Notes under the pieces: generated by a model
What the model saw: only the letters and a program-made list of their open reading frames with translations
The model's database searches: none
What the model was told of the DNA's origin: nothing
Translations under genes and position numbers: made by a program
Shown: positions 1-5,063 of the stretch, piece by piece
How the letters are laid out: each line of letters begins with the position of its first letter
How positions within the stretch are numbered: position 1 is the stretch's first letter
Assembly: GCA_945903885.1 (NCBI GenBank)
Contig: CAMDPB010000102.1
Location: forward strand, 1 to 5,063
Reading direction: 5' to 3'
Length of the DNA: 5,063 bases
DNA from: Candidatus Finniella inopinata
GTDB taxonomy: Bacteria > Pseudomonadota > Alphaproteobacteria > Paracaedibacterales > CAITNM01

Positions 1-144
1 ACAAAAAATATAAAAAGCGATGCTTTTGATGAATTATGTCCTCAGCTACATTTAAATATGGATACTATTAGCCACCTTGGCATACAATTAGATTCTGAGG
101 ATTTATTAGACGAAGCAGTCACAGTTGGTGGCGTAGATTTATGA
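1..144 (+). CDS. ABC transporter substrate-binding protein, C-terminal end (partial, 5' end outside window)
   Basis: Reading frame 1 is open from the first base to a TGA at 142-144 and gives the last 47 residues of a protein ending in GGVDL. The segment LHLNMDTISHLGIQL followed by an acidic stretch and DEAVTV resembles the C-terminus of the ABC_sub_bind (PF04392, TrpX-like) family, where a 'N..TA..LGI..P..LL..A..VI' pattern closes the second lobe of the binding protein. The identification leans heavily on context: the stop codon overlaps the permease start (ATGA, 141-144) and an ATPase follows, which is the usual binding protein-permease-ATPase order. The product should be a periplasmic or lipid-anchored solute receptor that delivers ligand to the permease. 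The signal peptide and ligand-binding residues lie outside the window, so the substrate cannot be judged. Confidence 0.8.
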   Translation, partial: TKNIKSDAFDELCPQLHLNMDTISHLGIQLDSEDLLDEAVTVGGVDL

Positions 145-1031
145 ACACAATACAGCTTATAGGAGCAATTGAGCTTGGCTTAATCTATGGATTCGTAGCA
201 ATGGGTGTATACTTATCGCTAAGGATTCTTGATTTTCCTGATTTAAGCGTTGATGGCACATTCCCTTTGGGTGCAGCTACATGCGCAGCCCTAATTGTCG
301 CTGGAGTGCACCCCTTACTAGCAACAATAGCCGCAATGATTTTAGGTGGCGCTGCGGGTTTAGTAACCGCCTGGTTATCAACTCATTTAAAATTTATGAA
401 TTTGCTAGCTGGAATTTTAGTAATGACAGCGCTGTATTCTATAAACCTTCGAATCATGGGGCGTCCAAATATTCCACTTTTAGGAGAGAACACCATTTTT
501 GAAGAATTTTTCCTGCCATTAAAGGCTCCTTTGGGATTATTTTGGAGAATTTTTCCAATTTTAATTTTAATTAGTCTTATCGCGTACGTATTAAACCGTT
601 TTTTAAAAACAGATGTGGGACTGGCTTTAAGAGCAACTGGAAATAATGCACGTATGGCTAGGGCTCAAGGCATCAACGATAAAGCCATGATCAGTTTAGG
701 ATTATGCTTGGCAAATAGTTTTGTTGCACTAGGTGGGGCTATCTTTGCCCAAGTAAGTGGTTATGCTGACGTTAGTATGGGGGTAGGCACCATCATTATA
801 GGGTTAGCTGCTGTAATTATCGGGGAAGCAATTCTTCCAATACGAAAAATTAGTCATGCAATTCTTGCTTGTATTGCGGGTGCAATATTATACAGATTTG
901 TTATTGCAACAGCTTTAAACATTGGTGGCTCATTATTACAAGCTTCTGACTTAAATCTAGTGACAGCAATTCTTGTGGGCATTGCAATGCTATTGCCTGA
1001 TTTAAAAAAGCAATTAAGGGCAAAGCAATGA
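141..1031 (+). CDS. ABC transporter permease (BPD_transp_2 family, TrpY/COG4120-like)
   Basis: This 296-residue protein is the inner-membrane channel subunit of the importer. It is almost wholly hydrophobic, with about eight likely membrane segments (roughly residues 5-28, 40-60, 62-80, 87-105, 133-151, 184-206, 213-232, 238-258 and a last one near 272-286; exact number uncertain). Family-like motifs are visible: FPDLSVDGTFPLGAA at 32-46, the cytoplasmic coupling loop GLALRATGNNARMARAQGIN at 160-179, which should contact the ATPase, and a Gly-rich stretch around 198-230 ending in IIGEA. Its length is normal for the family and it appears intact. The ATG overlaps the stop of the binding-protein gene, with a GGTGG Shine-Dalgarno-like stretch at 127-131, which supports this start. 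The stop overlaps the ATPase start. The family assignment is strong; the transported solute is unknown. Amino acids are a possibility by analogy to TrpXYZ-like systems. Confidence 0.92.
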   Translation: MNTIQLIGAIELGLIYGFVAMGVYLSLRILDFPDLSVDGTFPLGAATCAALIVAGVHPLLATIAAMILGGAAGLVTAWLSTHLKFMNLLAGILVMTALYSINLRIMGRPNIPLLGENTIFEEFFLPLKAPLGLFWRIFPILILISLIAYVLNRFLKTDVGLALRATGNNARMARAQGINDKAMISLGLCLANSFVALGGAIFAQVSGYADVSMGVGTIIIGLAAVIIGEAILPIRKISHAILACIAGAILYRFVIATALNIGGSLLQASDLNLVTAILVGIAMLLPDLKKQLRAKQ

Positions 1032-1813
1032 TTAGCCTAAAAAACGTATCTGTGCATTTTGGAGCTGGAACAGCTGCTTTTAGAGCGGCCCTTAAAAATG
1101 TCTCGCTTCAAATTCAAGAGGGTGAATTTGTTACTGTAATTGGTAGTAACGGCGCTGGAAAATCAACTCTTCTTAACACAATTGCTGGTGAAGTTATCCC
1201 TGACTCTGGTCATATTTTGATTGATGAAGAAGAAGTCACTCAACAAGGCACAAGCACCAGAGCTAAACACGTTGCACGGGTTTTTCAGGACCCCATAGCT
1301 GGTACGTGTTCGTATCTAACCATTGGAGAAAATTTAGCGCTAGCCCTGTGTAGGGGGAAAAATCGCTCTCTTAAAAGCGCAGTAACAAACTGTTCACGTA
1401 AATATTTTCAAAGCATATTAAGGCCTTTGAATTTGGGTTTGGAAAATAGGTTAGACACTCAAATGGCAATGTTATCTGGTGGACAACGTCAAGCAGTTAG
1501 CTTACTTATGGCGACCCTAAGTCCTTTAAAAATTTTACTTCTCGATGAACACACAGCAGCCCTAGACCCAAAAACAAGCCGCTTTGTTATGGAAGTAACT
1601 CAAAAAATTGTTGAAGAGAAAAAATTAACAGCGTTGATGGTAACGCATAGTTTGGGACATGCTCTTCAATATGGCACCCGCACCGTAATGTTACATGAAA
1701 GCCAACTTATATATGACATTAAGGGCGATGATCGTAAACGTCTTACCCCTCAGGATCTAATGCATCAGTTTGGTAGCTCAATCGATAGCGATCGTTTATT
1801 ATTGAACACTTAG
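1028..1813 (+). CDS. ABC transporter ATP-binding protein (TrpZ/COG1101-like)
   Basis: This 261-residue cytoplasmic ATPase powers the importer. All canonical nucleotide-binding elements are present and intact: Walker A GSNGAGKST at 39-47, Q-loop Gln87 in VFQDP, ABC signature LSGGQRQ at 149-155, Walker B ILLLDE at 169-174 with catalytic Glu174, D-loop AALD at 177-180 and H-loop His207 in VTHS. The sequence LLLDEHTAALDPKT is typical of the ATPases paired with ABC_sub_bind receptors, where His follows the catalytic Glu. The ATG lies inside an ATGA overlap with the permease stop and is preceded by AAGGG (1016-1020) at 7-nt spacing, so the start is well supported. It is the last gene of the operon. 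Its 3' end overlaps the end of the opposing ligase gene by 15 bp. No terminator is visible just downstream, where the DNA codes for the other strand's protein. Confidence 0.96.
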   Translation: MISLKNVSVHFGAGTAAFRAALKNVSLQIQEGEFVTVIGSNGAGKSTLLNTIAGEVIPDSGHILIDEEEVTQQGTSTRAKHVARVFQDPIAGTCSYLTIGENLALALCRGKNRSLKSAVTNCSRKYFQSILRPLNLGLENRLDTQMAMLSGGQRQAVSLLMATLSPLKILLLDEHTAALDPKTSRFVMEVTQKIVEEKKLTALMVTHSLGHALQYGTRTVMLHESQLIYDIKGDDRKRLTPQDLMHQFGSSIDSDRLLLNT

Positions 1814-3706
1814 GTTTTTAAGTATTTCCTTTGGAATTGGCATAAATCGACATAAACCCATTTTTACGGCAGATCGCATTTTTTCTAATGATTGCTTTTT
1901 CTCAATTCCTAAAGTTAACCCAGAGAGTCCCTTAAACCAAAGCCCTATTGGATGATCAGGGGCGACAGCTAAAATAGTATCAGCCATTTCATTGGTTTCT
2001 TTGATATTTTCCATTTTATCAAAACACAAATTTAAAAATCCTATGGACATATCTGCTCTCATCGGAAATCTAGAAAGATGCTCAATGAGGGTTTTTTTAA
2101 ATTCTTTAAAAAATTCAGAGTCTGATGAAATGCTAACTTTTGGCAAACTAACATATGCATTACACAAATTGATAACGTGCACAGAGCTAACGACATTACG
2201 CTTTTGATATGAGTTTAAATAATCTTGCGCCAAACAAATAATAGCTTTTTCGATATTGGGCAAGTATTTCAGCTCAGCCTCGGTTACTGTGCCTAATCCC
2301 TGAGAAAAACGCCCTATAATCATGTTTGAAGCTTTGTAGGTGCTTAACTTGTCATAAGAATGGGCAGGATCATTAATGAATTTTGATATATCTTCTTCAA
2401 ACGATTGAATCGTTTTGTATTTATGCTTATCAAGCGCAAAAGAAGACCACAACTCAATACAAGAAAATACTATTAAAAATAGACCACACCCTACCCAAGC
2501 AAAACGAGGGATATGGAAACTGTAACTAGTCTTTTCTTTTACTAAAATCATTGCAAAAAGTGAAAAAAGTAAAACGGGTGGCGTTTGAAACCAAGCACTC
2601 AAAAGAATTAGGTAACTGACAACAAAAAATCTTCCGGCCCAGTCGCTAGGATCAATATTTTCGACCCACTTGTAAATAATGGTCAACAAAAGACCTACCC
2701 CCACCACCCCTGAAGAAACGAGTGTTTCCAGAATCAGGTTATGACTATGCAAAAGATTACGCTCTAAAAATTCCCAATTAGGCTTAAAATTCCCGTCCGC
2801 ATACATGCTAAAACTTTCGATGTTAAAAAGATTTAGCACTGGAAATTCTTGATAACTTCCCCAACCATACCCAAACAACAAATGGAAAAATTTTGAAAAG
2901 GTGAACTGATCAAAATACTGAGAAACCGAGACCATTCCAAGCAACGTACGACTTTGTAGCGGTGAAGGCAGGTAAGGTAGGAATAATTGCGACACAAGAA
3001 TCATCACTGCAATGAATCCAAGTCCACAGACGATATACCAACCATCTTTCTTTGGTAGAAATGCTATAAATTTTTTAGCCAATGGCAGCAAGAAAACAAA
3101 AACGAATGCGCACATACACCCAACAATTGCTGCATCATTAGTGCAGTAAACCAATAGCAAATAAAAGATAGTAGCAAACACTACATCCCATAAGCGCCGA
3201 AACGCAGTCAGTGATTTTCTGAAATCCACATACAAAGGCAAGCTTGCCAACAATGGAAATGCTGCAATATCGGGGAATATATATGTTTTCAAATGTAACC
3301 AACCATAATAGCCGGCAATTGTTAACACGCAATATGCCACAGGCACCAACCAAAGCGGCAGATTATGCATATCAGATTGCTTTCCAACAACAATTAAAAT
3401 TGCTAATGCTAAAAAAGTTGCAGTTCCCTCACGTATTTCGTTAACACCACCAAGCGCAGCCAAGCCATTTTGAAAAAGGCCAATAATGCTTAGCGCGGCC
3501 AGTAAAAATAACCCAAACGATAGAATCGATATTTTAAAGTGTTGCGCTTTACTAAGCCCTAAAGAAATCGCGCATACTCCTGCTGTTAACCACAGTCCAA
3601 AAAAAGCCAAATCTGATTCTTGAAAAATACCTCTTGGCCAAATTACAGGAGCAAAAGGCAAAAAAGCTAAAAGATAAAGATACTTATTTGTTTGTATAGT
3701 AGACAT
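1799..3706 (-). CDS. O-antigen ligase/polymerase-family membrane protein (Wzy_C domain) with C-terminal helical, TPR-like domain
   Basis: Read from the ATG at 3706-3704 this is 635 residues. A TTG at 3730-3728 would add eight residues, but no Shine-Dalgarno precedes it, whereas AGAG lies 6 nt before the ATG, so I prefer the ATG. Residues 1-~420 contain ten or more hydrophobic segments. A large periplasmic loop (about 243-320) holds Arg253, FGYGWGSYQEF at 278-288 and HSHN at 320-323, followed by ILETLVSSGVVGVGLLL. This G.G.F/Y...HN...ET...G layout is the hallmark of the Wzy_C superfamily (WaaL O-antigen ligases, Wzy polymerases, PglL-type protein O-glycosyltransferases), which transfer undecaprenyl-linked glycans at the periplasmic face. 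Residues ~425-635 are soluble, mostly helical and weakly TPR-like, ending in GLCRFMPIP. That tail resembles the C-terminal domain of Wzy_C_2/PglL-like members, but the precise acceptor (lipid A core, polymer or protein) cannot be told. The gene stands alone, divergent from the outer-membrane protein gene. Confidence 0.85.
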   Translation of the reverse strand: MSTIQTNKYLYLLAFLPFAPVIWPRGIFQESDLAFFGLWLTAGVCAISLGLSKAQHFKISILSFGLFLLAALSIIGLFQNGLAALGGVNEIREGTATFLALAILIVVGKQSDMHNLPLWLVPVAYCVLTIAGYYGWLHLKTYIFPDIAAFPLLASLPLYVDFRKSLTAFRRLWDVVFATIFYLLLVYCTNDAAIVGCMCAFVFVFLLPLAKKFIAFLPKKDGWYIVCGLGFIAVMILVSQLFLPYLPSPLQSRTLLGMVSVSQYFDQFTFSKFFHLLFGYGWGSYQEFPVLNLFNIESFSMYADGNFKPNWEFLERNLLHSHNLILETLVSSGVVGVGLLLTIIYKWVENIDPSDWAGRFFVVSYLILLSAWFQTPPVLLFSLFAMILVKEKTSYSFHIPRFAWVGCGLFLIVFSCIELWSSFALDKHKYKTIQSFEEDISKFINDPAHSYDKLSTYKASNMIIGRFSQGLGTVTEAELKYLPNIEKAIICLAQDYLNSYQKRNVVSSVHVINLCNAYVSLPKVSISSDSEFFKEFKKTLIEHLSRFPMRADMSIGFLNLCFDKMENIKETNEMADTILAVAPDHPIGLWFKGLSGLTLGIEKKQSLEKMRSAVKMGLCRFMPIPKEILKNLSVQ

Positions 3707-3771
3707 TTCTAACTCTAAGGCTCTAATCAAGCACCAAACGATTTACTTAATCTTGTTGCATGATGGATACA

Positions 3772-3788
3772 TCTGTGGATTATACAGA
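3772..3788. promoter_or_regulatory. imperfect palindrome TCTGT-N7-ACAGA over the ligase -10; possible operator
   Basis: Five-base inverted arms TCTGT (3772-3776) and ACAGA (3784-3788) flank seven bases that include the minus-strand TATAAT. A regulator bound here could block the ligase promoter. The same bases contain two overlapping 8-of-9 matches to the DnaA box (TGTGGATTA at 3774-3782 and TTATACAGA at 3780-3788). Short arms in AT-rich DNA can arise by chance, so this is only a candidate. Confidence 0.2.
3779..3784 (-). promoter_or_regulatory. candidate -10 element for the ligase gene
   Basis: The minus strand reads a perfect TATAAT here. A transcript starting about 7 nt downstream would have a leader of roughly 65 nt before the ATG at 3706. 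No convincing TTGACA-like -35 box is found at 16-19 bp upstream (the region reads T-rich, e.g. TTAGTT), so the assignment rests on the -10 match and position only. Confidence 0.4.
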
Positions 3789-3805
3789 AAATTCAAATCA
3801 AAAAA

Positions 3806-3819
3806 CTAAAAAATTTTAG
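3806..3819. repeat. short perfect inverted repeat CTAAAA-AA-TTTTAG
   Basis: Two 6-bp arms separated by two bases lie in the middle of the divergent intergenic region, just upstream of the proposed promoter of the outer-membrane protein gene. It is too AT-rich to be a strong terminator. It might be a protein-binding site or simply a feature of the A/T-rich composition. Confidence 0.25.
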
Positions 3820-3824
3820 AAGAA

Positions 3825-3835
3825 TGGTATATATT
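3825..3835 (+). promoter_or_regulatory. candidate extended -10 promoter for the outer-membrane protein gene
   Basis: TGG followed by TATATATT gives an extended -10-like element (TGN next to TATATA at 3828-3833, or TATATT at 3830-3835, a 5-of-6 match). A start near 3842 would leave a leader of about 30 nt that includes the Shine-Dalgarno. No good -35 box is seen; an A-tract-rich stretch (3796-3813) upstream could act as an UP-like element. The exact position is uncertain because the whole stretch is AT-rich, and TATACT at 3850-3855 is another -10 look-alike, though it sits too near the start codon. Confidence 0.35.
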
Positions 3836-3859
3836 TTAAATTGTAATAATATACTTTTT

Positions 3860-3866
3860 AAGAGGA
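3860..3866 (+). promoter_or_regulatory. strong ribosome binding site AAGAGGA for the outer-membrane protein gene
   Basis: AAGAGGA ends 5 nt before the ATG at 3872, a near-ideal Shine-Dalgarno at good spacing. It fixes the start of the barrel protein and is the best ribosome binding site in the window, in line with high expression. Confidence 0.75.
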
Positions 3867-3871
3867 TATCT

Positions 3872-5063
3872 ATGTTTAAACAATTTAAGGCAGTAAAAGC
3901 CCTAGCGCTAGTAACTGCAATTATAGGAAGCGGGCACTTGTCAGCTGCTGGCGGCGGCGGCGTCTCAGCCGGTAGCTCATCTGGAGGAGGAACAAGTTCT
4001 GCAGGAGCAACTATTTATGGAACAAGTGGGACGAACGGTTACTATTCTTACCAATCTGTTGCGACAACACCTTCTGCTGTTGTTACAGAGCCTTCAATTA
4101 TGGCAATTAAAGTAACTAAAATTATGGGCTTAGTAGGAGCTGTAACTTCAGAAGCAGCTGAAGCAATGACTGGAAACAAAACAAGCACATCTGGTGCTGG
4201 TGCTGATGCTGGCGTGAAACTTGCTGGTTCATCAGGGTCTGCGCATCGTGCGTCAACATGGCTACGTGCAAGCTACGGCGCTATTGACAATGCAGTAACA
4301 GATCAATCATGGAACGGTAAATCATACTTAACTATGGTTGGCGCTGACTACAAGTTTAACAACATGTTCTGTGCTGGTTTGGGCTTAAGCTATGGTCACC
4401 TTGATGCAAGAACTGAGTTTAACAAAGGAACCATGAAGCAAGATACTTTAGGTGTGAACCCTTACTTGATCATTGTGCCACACAAGAACTTTAACGTTGA
4501 ATTTGTTGGTGGATGGAGCACTACAAAAGGCAGTGATACTCGTCGTTGGATTACAACAAAGCTATCTGGAACAGGCAGCGTAGCTGTTGACAACAAATTT
4601 AGTTGTTCACCAAAATCCAAAGCAATGTTTGGTGGTGTATTTGCTAACTTTGTAAACAAAGTAAACAAAGCGTCTTTCAGCTTGCAAGTTGGTTATTTGA
4701 TGATGCAAAGCAAAATGGACAAGTTTAAGGAAACTTCTGCAGATGCTGCATATGATGGAAACTCTGTAAGCGTCCCATCAAACACTTTCAAAGCCCAAAC
4801 TGCTACAGCTAAAGTTTTGGTAGGTTACCAAATGACACCTAGCGTTATGCCTTTCTTAAACATTCATGGTCAGTATGACGTGAAGAAAAACGCAGCTGCT
4901 ACTATCGGTGATTCAGGCACAAATAAAGGATACCAAGTCAACCGCTCAGCGTTTGGTGGTGGTGCTGGATTACAAGTGAAGAATGATGACCAATTATCAG
5001 GAAGTTTACAATTCGACTACACAAAGCGTGGTCAATTGACAACTAACGTAACTGGCCTTCGTT
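3872..5063 (+). CDS. outer-membrane autotransporter-type beta-barrel protein (partial, 3' end outside window)
   Basis: The frame is open from the ATG to the window end (397 codons). Residues 1-26 form a Sec signal peptide: Lys at 3, 6 and 9, hydrophobic core ALALVTAIIG, probable cleavage after SAA. Residues 27-60 are rich in Gly/Ser/Thr, and 62-75 carry TTPS and TEPS. Residues 76-99 look helical and could thread the barrel pore. From about 126 (RASTWLRASYGAID) to the end there are alternating amphipathic strands with polar turns, e.g. MVGADYKF, CAGLGLSYGHLDA, VNPYLIIVP, FNVEFVGGWSTTKG, ASFSLQVGYLMM, AKVLVGYQM, GGGAGLQV and SGSLQFDYTKRG. This fits the autotransporter barrel domain (PF03797). 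Such a domain is about 270 residues, so the true C-terminus, normally an aromatic residue, should lie just past the window. The passenger is only about 100 residues and may be just a linker, so this could be a barrel porin/adhesin-type surface protein rather than a classic autotransporter. Codon use (mostly AAC for Asn) suggests strong expression. Confidence 0.85.
   Translation, partial: MFKQFKAVKALALVTAIIGSGHLSAAGGGGVSAGSSSGGGTSSAGATIYGTSGTNGYYSYQSVATTPSAVVTEPSIMAIKVTKIMGLVGAVTSEAAEAMTGNKTSTSGAGADAGVKLAGSSGSAHRASTWLRASYGAIDNAVTDQSWNGKSYLTMVGADYKFNNMFCAGLGLSYGHLDARTEFNKGTMKQDTLGVNPYLIIVPHKNFNVEFVGGWSTTKGSDTRRWITTKLSGTGSVAVDNKFSCSPKSKAMFGGVFANFVNKVNKASFSLQVGYLMMQSKMDKFKETSADAAYDGNSVSVPSNTFKAQTATAKVLVGYQMTPSVMPFLNIHGQYDVKKNAAATIGDSGTNKGYQVNRSAFGGGAGLQVKNDDQLSGSLQFDYTKRGQLTTNVTGLR

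Noticed and set aside
281..502. 73-codon plus-strand frame inside the permease gene
   Set aside because: It lies wholly within the well-supported permease frame, has no family-like sequence and no ribosome site; it is a shadow frame.
1783..1794. CGAT-AGCG-ATCG inverted repeat near the end of the ATPase gene, considered as a terminator for the ligase transcript
   Set aside because: Four-base arms only, and no U-run follows on the minus strand; it lies in coding sequence and is explained by Ile-Asp-Ser-Asp-Arg codons.
1992..2207. 71-codon plus-strand frame opposite the ligase C-terminal domain
   Set aside because: Fully antisense to a well-supported gene; composition explained by the ligase codons; no recognisable domain.
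3138..3444. Short frames on both strands (3138-3353 minus, 3244-3444 plus) overlapping the ligase membrane region
   Set aside because: Both lie within the ligase coding sequence; their apparent hydrophobic or basic character follows from the ligase codons read in another frame.
3774..3788. Replication origin suggested by two overlapping DnaA-box-like sequences in AT-rich DNA
   Set aside because: Only two imperfect, overlapping matches and no dnaA, dnaN, hemE or parAB genes nearby; AT-rich intergenic DNA yields such matches by chance.
3940..4010. GGC/GGT-rich stretch after the signal peptide, considered as a phase-variable simple repeat
   Set aside because: Only four consecutive GGC codons; other Gly and Ser codons vary, so there is no long pure tract expected to slip.
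4462..4668. 68-codon minus-strand frame opposite the barrel gene
   Set aside because: Antisense to a gene with clear signal peptide, ribosome site and barrel strands; no independent start signal.

Overview
The window comes from an AT-rich bacterial genome with a Gram-negative envelope: it encodes an outer-membrane beta-barrel protein and a WaaL/PglL-type membrane glycan ligase. The style of the last gene (autotransporter-type barrel, low-GC codon use) and the ABC system would suit a host-associated alphaproteobacterium, for example of the Holosporales or Rickettsiales. That placement is an impression, not a demonstration; no rRNA or other phylogenetic marker is present. I see no insertion sequence, tRNA, rRNA, CRISPR array or phage gene.

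Left part (1-1813, plus strand): the 3' end of an operon for an ABC transporter of the 'uncharacterised/TrpXYZ-like' type. It has a substrate-binding protein (only the last 47 residues are present), an inner-membrane permease of the BPD_transp_2 family, and a complete ATPase. The three genes are joined by two ATGA stop/start overlaps, so they are very probably translationally coupled. Together they form one importer. Its substrate cannot be read from the sequence; relatives have been linked to aromatic amino acids, and many are uncharacterised.

Middle part (1799-3706, minus strand): one large gene for a polytopic membrane protein of the O-antigen ligase/polymerase (Wzy_C) superfamily with a C-terminal helical, TPR-like domain. 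That layout resembles Wzy-like ligases and O-oligosaccharyltransferases. It converges on the ABC operon and the two coding regions overlap tail to tail by 15 bp, with no visible terminator for either.

Right part (3707-5063): a 165-bp AT-rich divergent regulatory region, then a strongly biased, probably highly expressed gene for a secreted outer-membrane protein. It has a signal peptide, a short Gly/Ser/Thr-rich segment and an autotransporter-type beta-barrel, and it runs off the window end. The ligase and the barrel protein are divergently transcribed from the shared region. A functional link (glycosylation of the Ser/Thr/Pro-bearing N-terminal segment) is possible but speculative. I found no clear evidence of a wholly new system; the points most worth checking are the divergent ligase/OMP pair and the very short 'passenger' of the barrel protein.
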